Shown here: positions 46,818 to 55,996 of the stretch, piece by piece | Position numbering within the stretch: position 1 is the stretch's first letter | Layout: every line of letters starts with the position of its first letter | Origin: Rhodococcus pseudokoreensis | GTDB lineage: Bacteria; Actinomycetota; Actinomycetes; Mycobacteriales; Mycobacteriaceae | Assembly: GCF_017068395.1 (NCBI RefSeq) | Contig: NZ_CP070616.1 | Span: forward strand, 1-64,000 | Reading direction: 5' to 3' | DNA length: 64,000 bases | The notes under the pieces: generated by a model | What the model was told of the DNA's origin: nothing | Databases searched by the model: none | The model's input: the letters and a program-made list of their open reading frames with translations, nothing else | Program-made: the position numbers and the translations under genes

Positions 46818-48241
46818 CCTGGATGGGGGTACCCACCTTCCCCAAGGCTGCCCAGGAAGCGCTTGGTGATTCACAGCTGCGGAGCAATCTGCGCCACGCC
46901 ACCCACACCATCCGTGACAAACGGGCCGCCGCGGTCGGTGAGGTGCCGGACTGGGAACGGCTGCGGCGCGCCGGGGAGGCGATCAAGGACGAAACCCTCG
47001 CCCACCTCGACACCTACCTTCAGAAGCTGGAAGCGGCGGTGACCTCCCGCGGTGGTGTCGTGCACTGGGCGCGTGACGCCGCCGAAGCCAACGCGATCGT
47101 ATTGAAGTTGGCACGCGCCGCCGGAGCCGACGAGGTGGTCAAGGTCAAGTCCATGGCCACCGCCGAGATCGGACTGAACGAAGCCCTCGAGGAGGGGGGC
47201 GTGACCGCGATCGAGACCGACCTGGCCGAACTCATCGTCCAACTCGGCAACGACCGCCCCTCCCACATCCTCGTTCCGGCCATCCACCGGAATCGATCCG
47301 AGGTCCGGGAAATCTTCCGGAACCAGATGCCGGAAGCGCCCGCGGACTTGTCGTCGGAACCGAAGGCGTTGGCCGAGGCGGCACGCCGGCATCTGCGTAA
47401 GAAGTTCCTCTCCGCGAAGGTCGCGGTCTCGGGAGCGAACTTCGCCGTCGCCGATACCGGTTCGATCATGGTGGTCGAATCCGAGGGAAACGGCCGCATG
47501 TGCCTGACCTTGCCGCAGACACTTATCACCGTGATGGGAATCGAGAAACTCGTCCCCACCAGCCGGGACCTGGAAGTCTTCCTGCAATTGCTGCCGCGCT
47601 CGTCGACCGCGGAACGGATGAACCCCTACACCTCGATGTGGACCGGGGTCACCCCCGGCGACGGCCCGCAGGAATTCCATCTGATTCTCCTCGACAACGG
47701 TCGCACCGCGACCCTGTCCGATCCCGTCGGGCGTCAGGCGCTGCGATGCATTCGCTGCTCGGCATGTCTGAACGTGTGCCCGGTGTACGAGCGCACCGGT
47801 GGCCAGTCCTACGGGTCGGTGTACCCCGGCCCCATCGGGGCGATTCTCACCCCGCAACTCGTCGACGACCCGCACGACAAGCAGGCGGCCTCGCTGCCGT
47901 TCGCATCGTCGCTGTGCGGCGCCTGCTTCGAGGTGTGCCCGGTACGCATCGACATCCCCGAGGTCCTCACCCACCTGCGGGCACGCGCCGTCGCCGAGAA
48001 GAGCAAGATGTCGCCGGAAGCCCTGGCGATGAGCGCCATGGCGACGATGTTCGCCGATCCCCGCAAGTACGCGCTCGCTCAGCGGGCCGGGGCCGCGGCC
48101 GCGAAGCTCGCCCCGTCCGGGTCGGTGTCCCGACTGCCGTTCCCGGGTTCGCGATGGACGGCCACCCGGGACATGCCGATGCCGGCGACCGAGTCGTTCC
48201 GCACCTGGTGGAAGACGAACCGGAAGGATTCCGATGAGTGA
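46799..48241 (+). CDS. lutB: LutB-like iron-sulfur protein
   Basis: This 480-residue protein has an N-terminal LUD domain (AVAEANAI region, KVKSMATAEIGLNEALEEGG, ISGANFAVADTG-like block) and two 4Fe-4S motifs, RCIRCSACLNVCPVYERTGG and LCGACFEVCPVRIDIPE. GTG 46799 lies within the end of lutA (19-bp overlap). Electron-transfer core of the Lut complex. Confidence 0.9.
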   Translation: MARNPVTWMGVPTFPKAAQEALGDSQLRSNLRHATHTIRDKRAAAVGEVPDWERLRRAGEAIKDETLAHLDTYLQKLEAAVTSRGGVVHWARDAAEANAIVLKLARAAGADEVVKVKSMATAEIGLNEALEEGGVTAIETDLAELIVQLGNDRPSHILVPAIHRNRSEVREIFRNQMPEAPADLSSEPKALAEAARRHLRKKFLSAKVAVSGANFAVADTGSIMVVESEGNGRMCLTLPQTLITVMGIEKLVPTSRDLEVFLQLLPRSSTAERMNPYTSMWTGVTPGDGPQEFHLILLDNGRTATLSDPVGRQALRCIRCSACLNVCPVYERTGGQSYGSVYPGPIGAILTPQLVDDPHDKQAASLPFASSLCGACFEVCPVRIDIPEVLTHLRARAVAEKSKMSPEALAMSAMATMFADPRKYALAQRAGAAAAKLAPSGSVSRLPFPGSRWTATRDMPMPATESFRTWWKTNRKDSDE

Positions 48242-48848
48242 CGCCCGCACCGCCATCCTCCACCGGGTCCGAGACGCGCTCAGCGATCGACCGATGGCCG
48301 GTGACATCCCCCGCGACTACGACCTGCATCGCGACTACCCGGATCTGCTCGAGTTGGCGCAGGAGCGGATCGCCGACTACAAGGCCGACGTCCGCAGGGT
48401 CAGCCCCGCTCAGGTGGGGACGGAGATCACCGCGGCCCTGGCCCGCCGAGGCGCCGCCCGGGTCATCGCCCCGCCCGGGCTGCCGACCGACTGGCGCACC
48501 CCGGAAGTGACATGGCTCGACGACACACCGTTAGGTCTCGACGAACTCGACGCCGCGGACGCGGTGGTGACCGGGTGCGCCGTCACGATCGCCGAAACCG
48601 GCACCATCGTCCTCGACGCGGGCCCGACACAGGGGCGGAGGGCGTTGACCCTCGTCCCCGACTACCACCTGTGTGTGATCGAAGCCCACCAGGTGGTCGC
48701 GACCGTGCCGGAGGCTCTGGCCCGCCTCGATACCACCCGGCCGCTGACGTTCATCTCCGGCCCGTCCGCCACCAGCGACATCGAACTCGACCGAGTCGAA
48801 GGCGTGCACGGACCGCGGACCCTCGACGTCCTGCTGATCGAGTCGTAG
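48234..48848 (+). CDS. lutC: LutC-like LUD-domain protein
   Basis: This 204-residue LutC/YkgG-family protein shows GCAVTIAETGTIVLDAGPTQ and LTLVPDYHLCVIEAHQVVAT, both typical. It overlaps lutB by 8 bp and ends the operon. No lactate permease gene lies nearby, so the substrate may be another 2-hydroxy acid generated internally. Confidence 0.9.
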   Translation: MSDARTAILHRVRDALSDRPMAGDIPRDYDLHRDYPDLLELAQERIADYKADVRRVSPAQVGTEITAALARRGAARVIAPPGLPTDWRTPEVTWLDDTPLGLDELDAADAVVTGCAVTIAETGTIVLDAGPTQGRRALTLVPDYHLCVIEAHQVVATVPEALARLDTTRPLTFISGPSATSDIELDRVEGVHGPRTLDVLLIES

Positions 48849-48888
48849 GCCTGCCGACGGGGGTGACACACCACCGCCCGTGGATTGT

Positions 48889-48903
48889 GGATCCAGAATC
48901 ACG
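48889..48903 (+). promoter_or_regulatory. Shared operator motif, site B (TGGATCCAGAATCAC)
   Basis: It lies 40 bp after lutC and 120 bp before the second GntR gene. It matches TGGATCCAGGATNCA with two changes. Position suggests control of the regulator gene. Confidence 0.5.
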
Positions 48904-49022
48904 ATCCCCGCTATACTGACATCCGAGAGAGCTGCCGGACACCCGGCGGTAGCTCTCGGACCAGCGCGGGTGTCGGGTTCATCCCGCCACCCGCGATCAG
49001 TGGACACAGCGGAGGGCCCATC

Positions 49023-49766
49023 ATGTCTGAGCAACTAGCCGACGGCACGACCGGCTTCGCCCTGGGAGAGTCCGTCCTCGGCGAACTGCCGCCGCGCGAC
49101 ACTACCGCCCTGGTCCGTGGGGTGCGAGACCGACTTCGGCTGGCCATCGCACTGGGGGAGATTCCCTCCGGGTCCCGACTCAATCAAGTGCAGCTGGCCA
49201 AACAACTCGGCGTCAGCCGTATGCCGATCCGGACCGCGACCGCAGAACTGGTGGCCGAAGGACTGCTCGAGGTCGTTCCGGGCGGCGGGGTCGCGGTGCG
49301 TCAGTTCACCGAACGCGACCTGCGTGATGTGTTCGAGGTGCGTGGGGCGCTCGAATCCCGTGCGGTACGACACGTCGCCGAGCATCAGCCCGTCTGGGGA
49401 CTGGCCACCATCGACAAAGTGGTGGAGACGCACAAACCGTTGGTGCCGACCTATGGGCCCGCGCAACTGCTCGCCGCGGACCGCGAGTTCCACATGTCGA
49501 TTCTCGACGCCACCGAGAATTCGTTCTTCCGGCGTTCGATCATGCCGGTGTGGTCGACGGTCGAGCGGGCGATGGTTCAGGTCCTCCATCTCCAAGAGGT
49601 CTTTACCTCCGCCTGGGACGAGCACGAACAGATCGTGCAGGCGATGCGCGCCGGTGACCCGGAGTTGGCCGAGGCCCGATTGCACCAGCACCTCGAGCAC
49701 GCCGCTTCGGAATTGGCGAAGGTCATGCCCCCGGAGGACCGTGTCGCTGCCGCCGACCAGGGCTGA
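49023..49766 (+). CDS. GntR-family regulator (FCD type)
   Basis: This 247-residue protein has a winged helix (GVRDRLRLAIALGEIPSGSR, LAKQLGVSRMPIRTATAELV) followed by an FCD domain (DLRDVFEVRGALESRAVRHV, ADREFHMSILDATENSFF). It sits just after lutABC and before the convergent kinase gene. It is the second of three GntR genes associated with the shared TGGATCC motif. Confidence 0.87.
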   Translation: MSEQLADGTTGFALGESVLGELPPRDTTALVRGVRDRLRLAIALGEIPSGSRLNQVQLAKQLGVSRMPIRTATAELVAEGLLEVVPGGGVAVRQFTERDLRDVFEVRGALESRAVRHVAEHQPVWGLATIDKVVETHKPLVPTYGPAQLLAADREFHMSILDATENSFFRRSIMPVWSTVERAMVQVLHLQEVFTSAWDEHEQIVQAMRAGDPELAEARLHQHLEHAASELAKVMPPEDRVAAADQG

Positions 49767-49773
49767 TCGCCGC

Positions 49774-52700
49774 TCAGAGTAGATACGCGGACTCGACCTC
49801 GGCCATCGCGTCGAGGAAGGTCTGGGTCACCGGTGACCAGAGCGGCGACCACCGTCCTGCCGTCAGGTCGCCCCGAAGCTCGGTCACCAGGTCCGCGACG
49901 GCTGGTCCGCCGTCGGGCAGGAACCGCACCATGCCCAGCGGCATGCACGTAGCGGCGATCACGGTGCACAGTTGCTTGGCGTCAGCGGTCCGGCCGGCGC
50001 GCACCAGCGCCGCGACGTACAGCCGCTGCGCGTGTAACAGGGCACGAGGCCGCGCTTGCCCCTCGAGATCGTCCACCCACTGCCGAGCCCACCGACAGGC
50101 GAGTTCCACCTGGTCGGCGGTGGCGGCCGATCGCAACAGGGCGCGGATGAGGGTCGCGTCGCCAATCTGTGCGGTAATCGCCTCGATCCCGTCCAGCGGA
50201 GGGCGCGGCCACGGCGGCGCCGCGGCGACGACCGGGGCGTCGACCAGACCCAGCCGCACCATCTCCTGCTCCACCGCCGCCTGCAACCGGCCCAGCTCCA
50301 TCGAACGGGCTATGCGCGCACCCTCTCTCAGCCGACGCAGCGCCTCGTCCCGATCGCCGCGCAGCGCTTTGATCAGACCCCCGGTCACATACCGGGCGAG
50401 CTTGAAGTCGACGATGCCGGCCTCCGCTCCCAGCTCATACCCCTCGTCGAGGAATCGCTCGGCCTCTGCGATGTCACCACGCTCGTATCGGAGCTGACCG
50501 AGCAGACTTCCCGCGAGGCGAGCAGGATGCGAATGGATGCCGCCGGCCCGGCGGGCGACGCGGAGTGCTCGCCGAAAATTGTCCTCGGCGCTGTCGAGGT
50601 CGAGTTGCTCGTAATCGGTGAGACCGAGACAGCACAACCCATGCACCGCGTTGTACGGACCACGATTGCGTTCGTGATAGGGCTGGGCCCATTGCTGGAA
50701 GCGGCGGGCGGCATCGAAGTCGAAATGGTAAATGGCACCGAACGTTGCAACATTCGCGGCGACCGAGGCGACCCAGGGGCGCAGCGTGTCCGGCCGGGTC
50801 TGGCAGACCGCGACGAGTTCGTCGAGTCCCTCGATCCGGTCGGCGCGGATCTCAGCTACCCCCGTCACCACCACAGCTTCGGTGCGCAGGTCTGCGATCT
50901 GGGATTCGGTGAGCGAGGAGTCGGTCAGTGCAGTCTCGGCGCGGTCGAGTGCCCGGCGCATCTCGGCCGGTCGGTGCAGCAGACTGTTCGCCCAGGCCAG
51001 CGCAAGTTGAAGGCGTGGCCGGGTATCGACCATCGCCGGGGGAAGCTTTTCGACCAGTCCCCGGAGAGTGGCGATCTGGGAATCCTCGAGCAGCTCGACG
51101 CCGTCGACCTCGATGATCTCCGCTGCGGATTCCGGGTCCCCCGCGGCGAGGAAGTGATTGATCGCCTCATGGAGCGATCGATGATCGCCGAACCACTGTG
51201 CCGCAACAGCGTGCAGCCGGCCGAGCCGTCCCGGGTGATCGCGCTCGAGGCGCTGCTGGAGGAATTCGGCGAACAGATGGTGATAGTGGAACCATCGCCC
51301 TTCGTCGTCGAGGCGGCGCAGGAACAGATCGCGCCGTTCGATGTCCTCGAGCATCAGCTGTGCGCGACCGGGCCGGGTCTGTGTCAGCTCGGCCGCCAGA
51401 TCTCCGCTGATCCTGGTCGGCACGGAGGTGGCCAGCATGAACTCGAGCAGATCGGGATGCAGGGCGTCGAGGACGTTCTGGGCGAGGTAGTCGCCGATGG
51501 TGCGATGCCTGCCGGACAGGTGGGCGATCAGCTCGGCCGGTTCGTCGCAGTCACGCAGCGACAGGGTGGCCAGATGCAGCGCCGCCACCCAGCCCTCGGT
51601 GGCGTTCGTGAGATCGATGACCGCGTCATCGTCGAGGGGAAGGCCGCTGACGTCGCGCAGCAGGGCGCGCGCTTCCTCCTCGTCGAACCGCAGTGCCGTC
51701 GAATCGATCTCGACCAGTTCGTCGCGAACCCGCATGCGGCTGGCCGGAATACCGGATTGTGTTCGACTGGTGATGACCGTTTGCAGGTGATGGCAGCCGT
51801 GGTCGAGGAGGAACTCCATCGCCGCGACGGTGGATGGGGCGGTGATGCGATGCCAGTCGTCGACGATGAGCACTATCGATTCGCCGTCTGCATGAATCTG
51901 GTTGACCAGCTCGGTCAGCACGTACTGTTCGGCGTCGGCGCCGTAGTGCTCGAGGGTCTCGCGCAGCTCCCGGGCCAGGGTGGGACGCGTCTTGCGGAGC
52001 GCCTCGATGACATGGGAGAGGAACCACACCAGGTTGTTGTCGTCGTGATCGACGGTGAGCCAGGCGACGGAGGTTCCGCTCTCGGTCAGGAACTCGCCCC
52101 ACTGCGCGGCAAGGGTGCTCTTTCCGAAGCCCGCCGGTCCGTGGATCACGGTCAGGCGACGGCGACCGCTGGTGCGGAGCAAGTCGATCAACCTCGACCG
52201 CTCGACCATCGGGCGTACCGCACGGGGCGGCCGGAAGCGGGTCGCCGGTGCCGGCGGCGGGGTGGTATTGGCTCGCCGGTACGCCCTGTAGGGGGAGGTC
52301 GCGTCGCCGCCGGTCGATCCTCGGGTGACGTGCGGGTCGTCGGGATCGACCGCCAGCGCCATGTCGTCGACCGGCAACCCGTGACGACTCTGGGTGCGGC
52401 GGAGGAGTTCGCCGAACGCGGCGGCCGTGGGCGGCCGCATCGACCCGTCGCGGGCCATTGCGCATTCGATGCAGTCACGGACGTCGCCGGGGATGTCGTG
52501 TCCGTGCAAATCGGGAAGAGGGTCGGTGGTGGTACGCGCCAGCTGGGCGAGCAGGTGCTCACCGCCGCGGCGTTCGAAGGCGGCATGACCGGTCAGGGCG
52601 CAGAACAAGGTCGCGCCGAGCCCGTACACATCGGACTCGGGTGAGGCGGGGGCGCCGCTGAGCACTTCCGGTGCGGTGTAGGCGGGAGAGCCGGCGATCA

Positions 52701-53247
52701 CCCCGGTGGTGGTTTCGAAACCCCCGGTGATGTGTGCGACACCGAAATCGGTCAGTTGAGGCTCGCCGTACTCGGTGAGCAGGATATTCGCCGGTGTGAC
52801 ATCGCGGTGCAATGTCCCGGCCCGGTGGGAGGTCTCGAGGGCGCCGGCCATCTTCACCCCGAGCGCAACAACCTCGGCCCATGGCAGCGGGCCGTGGGCG
52901 CGGATCCGGCCGTCGAGGGAATCATGCCCGAGGTACTGCAGCACGATGAACGGGCGACCGCTGGCGAGGACTCCGGCCTGGAAGACGTTCACGATGTGCG
53001 GGTGCCCCGATACCCGCCCCATCGCTCGTTGCTCGCGCAGGAATCGTTCCCGGGTGACCGCGTCCAGCGTCGTGGTCAACACCTTGACCGCGACGACCCG
53101 ATCGAGCCGAGGTTGACGACACCGGAACACGGCCCCGAATCCACCGCTGCCGATCGCCTGCGCATCGTGGAGGCCGGCGTCTCGCAACTCGACAATCAGA
53201 GCGCCTACCCGGTCATCTCCGGTAGCGGTGGGATCGTCGGCGGCCAT
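49774..53247 (-). CDS. pknK: PknK-type Ser/Thr kinase fused to a MalT-like ATPase
   Basis: This 1157-residue protein has an N-terminal kinase (residues about 30-290) with GSGGFGAVF, the Lys in VVAVKVL, catalytic HRDVTPANILL, TDFGVAH and SPAYTAPEVL. Next is a P-loop ATPase (Walker A GPAGFGKSTLAAQWG near 370, VLIVDDWHRI Walker B), then TPR-like helices to the end, without a LuxR-type helix-turn-helix. The layout matches mycobacterial PknK (1110 aa), which links phosphorylation to transcription control. The substrate here is unknown. Confidence 0.88.
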   Translation of the reverse strand: MAADDPTATGDDRVGALIVELRDAGLHDAQAIGSGGFGAVFRCRQPRLDRVVAVKVLTTTLDAVTRERFLREQRAMGRVSGHPHIVNVFQAGVLASGRPFIVLQYLGHDSLDGRIRAHGPLPWAEVVALGVKMAGALETSHRAGTLHRDVTPANILLTEYGEPQLTDFGVAHITGGFETTTGVIAGSPAYTAPEVLSGAPASPESDVYGLGATLFCALTGHAAFERRGGEHLLAQLARTTTDPLPDLHGHDIPGDVRDCIECAMARDGSMRPPTAAAFGELLRRTQSRHGLPVDDMALAVDPDDPHVTRGSTGGDATSPYRAYRRANTTPPPAPATRFRPPRAVRPMVERSRLIDLLRTSGRRRLTVIHGPAGFGKSTLAAQWGEFLTESGTSVAWLTVDHDDNNLVWFLSHVIEALRKTRPTLARELRETLEHYGADAEQYVLTELVNQIHADGESIVLIVDDWHRITAPSTVAAMEFLLDHGCHHLQTVITSRTQSGIPASRMRVRDELVEIDSTALRFDEEEARALLRDVSGLPLDDDAVIDLTNATEGWVAALHLATLSLRDCDEPAELIAHLSGRHRTIGDYLAQNVLDALHPDLLEFMLATSVPTRISGDLAAELTQTRPGRAQLMLEDIERRDLFLRRLDDEGRWFHYHHLFAEFLQQRLERDHPGRLGRLHAVAAQWFGDHRSLHEAINHFLAAGDPESAAEIIEVDGVELLEDSQIATLRGLVEKLPPAMVDTRPRLQLALAWANSLLHRPAEMRRALDRAETALTDSSLTESQIADLRTEAVVVTGVAEIRADRIEGLDELVAVCQTRPDTLRPWVASVAANVATFGAIYHFDFDAARRFQQWAQPYHERNRGPYNAVHGLCCLGLTDYEQLDLDSAEDNFRRALRVARRAGGIHSHPARLAGSLLGQLRYERGDIAEAERFLDEGYELGAEAGIVDFKLARYVTGGLIKALRGDRDEALRRLREGARIARSMELGRLQAAVEQEMVRLGLVDAPVVAAAPPWPRPPLDGIEAITAQIGDATLIRALLRSAATADQVELACRWARQWVDDLEGQARPRALLHAQRLYVAALVRAGRTADAKQLCTVIAATCMPLGMVRFLPDGGPAVADLVTELRGDLTAGRWSPLWSPVTQTFLDAMAEVESAYLL

Positions 53248-53389
53248 GCTGGGCCCCGTACTCCGGTGGATTCGTCCGTATCGGTGCGTTCATCCGGTCA
53301 CCTCTCGGCTGTCCTCATCGAGGGTAATCCTGGAAGCGCAGATCGGTGTGAACACCGACCCATCCGATGCAGCGAAGGGGCACCGGCAC

Positions 53390-53719
53390 CTAGCTCCCGC
53401 CGTTCCGGCGCCGCTGCTTTCGGTGTAGGCGGGCCCGTTCGGGGGCGGAGGTGCCACCCCAGACCCCGTGCGACTCGCCGACGCGGAGTGCATGGTCACG
53501 GCATCGTTCCCGGACCGGGCATTCCCCGCAGATGGCTCGCGCCCTGCGCTCGCGCCGGATCCGCGCGCCCCTCGTTTCGCTGTCGGTGCCGAAAAACGTC
53601 TCGGTTCCCAGTGACCGACAGCGGGCACGCAGTTGCCAGTCCCACTGGTCGGTGCACGCGCGGAGGGATCCGCGGCCCTCACCGGCTCCCGCATGTGTTG
53701 TTCTCACCTGTCGCACCAC
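53390..53719 (-). CDS. WhiB-family regulator
   Basis: This 109-residue protein has the four Fe-S Cys in RARCRSL and ICGECPVRERCRDHAL, then the GVWGG turn and a basic tail (RARLHRKQRRRN) for DNA contact. WhiB proteins are actinobacterial redox or nitric-oxide responsive regulators. It lies upstream of and co-oriented with pknK. Confidence 0.92.
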   Translation of the reverse strand: MVRQVRTTHAGAGEGRGSLRACTDQWDWQLRARCRSLGTETFFGTDSETRGARIRRERRARAICGECPVRERCRDHALRVGESHGVWGGTSAPERARLHRKQRRRNGGS

Positions 53720-53741
53720 CCTCCGGGATTACTGCGTGGCC

Positions 53742-54272
53742 TTACACGGCCGCGTCGGCCCGGGCGTGGACAGCGGCATGGGTCCGCCGCGCGGTCAGGT
53801 ATCCGTCGGCGTTGGCCCGAATGTGATCGACTTCCGCCTCGGTGAGTTCGCGGCGCACCTTGGCGGGAACACCGGCGACCAGCGAGCGCGGTGGCACGAC
53901 CATCTTCTCGGGTATCAGCGCGCCGGCGGCCACGAGGCTGTCGCGGCCGATCTCGGCGCCGTTGAGGACCGTCGCGCCCATCCCGATGAGAACGTTGTCG
54001 CCGATGCTGCAGCCGTGGAGGGTGGCATTGTGTCCGACGGACACGCCGGAGCCGATGGTGGCCGGGCTCCCGGGATCGGCGTGCACGACGCAACCGTCTT
54101 GGATGTTGGTACGGTCGCCGATGGTGATCGTCGTGGTGTCGGCGCGGATGACGGCGTTGTACCAGATACCGACCTCGCAACCGATGGTGGCAGCGCCGAT
54201 CACGGCTGCGGACGGTGCGATCCAGGACTGTTCACCGATCTCGGGAACGGCGGAGTCGATTGCCAGAATCAT
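53742..54272 (-). CDS. Gamma-carbonic-anhydrase-family protein
   Basis: This 176-residue left-handed beta-helix protein shows hexapeptide repeats (APSAAVIGAATIGCEVGIWY), and metal His residues are present in DGCVVHADPG and VSVGHNATLHG. Many members have no proven carbonic anhydrase activity and accompany CoA pathways (PaaY, CaiE). It ends the leftward catabolic operon. Confidence 0.87.
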   Translation of the reverse strand: MILAIDSAVPEIGEQSWIAPSAAVIGAATIGCEVGIWYNAVIRADTTTITIGDRTNIQDGCVVHADPGSPATIGSGVSVGHNATLHGCSIGDNVLIGMGATVLNGAEIGRDSLVAAGALIPEKMVVPPRSLVAGVPAKVRRELTEAEVDHIRANADGYLTARRTHAAVHARADAAV

Positions 54273-54403
54273 CAATTCACGGCCTTTCGGTTGTGGGGTA
54301 GGTAGGTGCCGCATACTGCGGACGGATCGAGGATGCTCGGGTCGTGTACGGCGTGGACGATGGTTGCCGTCGCCGGCACGGCCGCCGGCAATGCCCGTGG
54401 CAC

Positions 54404-55996
54404 TCACGAGACCGCCCGGGGCCGCGCGGGAGGCCACGAGCGGGCGTGGAGTTGGCTGCGGATCGTGCGTTTGACGACCTTGCCGTAGCCGGATTTGGGC
54501 AGCTCGTCCCAGAGCAGAAAGTGCCGGGGCAGTTTGTACCGGGCCAGCCGCGGTTCGAGCCATCGACGTAACTCGTCCGGGTCGAGGCAGGCTCCGGGGA
54601 CCGGCACGCAGATCGCGACGCCCACCTCACCCCACACCGGATCGGGCATCCCGAGAACCGCGGCCTCCGAGACGTCGGGGTGCTCGAGCAGTTTCTCCTC
54701 GATGTCGCGCGGGTAGATGTTCGAGCCCCCGCAGATGTACATGTCCGAGGCGCGTCCGGTCACGTACAAGAAGCCGTGATCGTCGAGGATCCCGAGGTCG
54801 CCGGTGCGGAACCAGCCGTCCCGGAATGCGGCGGCGTCGGCGGCGTCGTTGTTGAGATATCCGGCGAACACCGCCGGTCCCGCGACGCAGATCTCGCCCT
54901 GCCGGCCGGCGGGGAGTTCGTGACCGGTCTCGTCCTGAATGCTGACCTGCATGCCGGTGCGGGGATATCCGCACGTGCCGATCTCGACCCCGTCCGGGCT
55001 GGGGTGGTCGTGCAGCCGGGGCGGTAGGACGGTGATGTTTCCGGTGACCTCGCCGAGCCCGTAGTACTGGACGAGAACGTCGCCAAGGACACGGCGGGCA
55101 TGCTGCTGGTCCGCGGCATACATCGGGGCGCCGGCATAGATCACGTGCCGCAGGCTGGAATGGTCGCGCACCCCGGCATCGGGGTGTTCGGCGAGTAGCT
55201 TCAAGATGGTCGGCACGGTGAACATGTTGCTCACCCGCTCGCGCTCGACGAGCTCCCACACCTCGGACCCGTCGAGCGTGCCCGACCGGGTCAGCACCGT
55301 GGCGGCGCCCACGGCGACCTGCGGCAGGACATGGGTGCCGGCACCGTGCGAGAGCGGAGCCACCACGAGCGACACATCCCGCTCGGTCAGGGCCGGCATC
55401 AGGTCACAGAGGTGATTGGTCAGTACGAATCCCATCTGGTCATGGGTGAGGATCGCCGCCTTGGGGGCGCCGCTGGTGCCGGAGGTGAAGAAGTACCACG
55501 CCGGGGCACCGACACGGACCGGCGCATCGGTGTACGGGATGGGTGATCCGGCCGCGGCGACGCCGTCCTCGTCCGTCGGATCGGCGCCGATCCACAGGAT
55601 CCCGGCGGGCAGGGGGATCTCCGCGGTCACCGCGGACGCATGCTCGGGGAAGTCTCGGTGGCACACCAGCGCGACCGGCCGGCAGGTGCGCGCGATTCCG
55701 GCCACATCGGCCGGTGTCACCCGCACATTGGTGGGGGCCAACACCGCGCCCACCCGCCACACCGCGAACATCGTCTGGACATACTCGAGGTGGTTGGTGC
55801 TGTGGACGAGCACGCACTGTCCGGGACGCACCCCGCGCTCGTGCAGCAGGTGCGCGAGCGCGCCGACCGCGTCGTCGAGTTCGCGCCAACTCCACCGAAC
55901 TGGGCCACTGACCAGTGCGGTCGATTCCGGCAACCGGCGTGCGGTCTTGGTCAACGTGTGCGCGAGGTTGACCGCGCGAGTCGCACGCGGGCTCAC
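54404..55996 (-). CDS. AMP-forming acyl-CoA ligase
   Basis: This 530-residue ligase has the phosphate loop FFTSGTSGAPKAAILTHDQM, YYGLGEVTGNITVL, GWFRTGDLGILDDHGFLYVT and the C-terminal Lys in PKSGYGKVVKRTI. GTG start overlaps the thiolase stop, so the two are translationally coupled: the ligase would form the acyl-CoA that the thiolase splits. The substrate acid is unknown. Confidence 0.9.
   Translation of the reverse strand: MSPRATRAVNLAHTLTKTARRLPESTALVSGPVRWSWRELDDAVGALAHLLHERGVRPGQCVLVHSTNHLEYVQTMFAVWRVGAVLAPTNVRVTPADVAGIARTCRPVALVCHRDFPEHASAVTAEIPLPAGILWIGADPTDEDGVAAAGSPIPYTDAPVRVGAPAWYFFTSGTSGAPKAAILTHDQMGFVLTNHLCDLMPALTERDVSLVVAPLSHGAGTHVLPQVAVGAATVLTRSGTLDGSEVWELVERERVSNMFTVPTILKLLAEHPDAGVRDHSSLRHVIYAGAPMYAADQQHARRVLGDVLVQYYGLGEVTGNITVLPPRLHDHPSPDGVEIGTCGYPRTGMQVSIQDETGHELPAGRQGEICVAGPAVFAGYLNNDAADAAAFRDGWFRTGDLGILDDHGFLYVTGRASDMYICGGSNIYPRDIEEKLLEHPDVSEAAVLGMPDPVWGEVGVAICVPVPGACLDPDELRRWLEPRLARYKLPRHFLLWDELPKSGYGKVVKRTIRSQLHARSWPPARPRAVS

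Noticed and set aside
46871-48307. 478-codon minus-strand frame opposite lutB
   Set aside because: Mirror frame of a conserved Fe-S protein with no own motifs.
50056-52644. 862-codon plus-strand frame inside the kinase gene
   Set aside because: It is antisense to the PknK homologue, whose motifs are complete and ordered.
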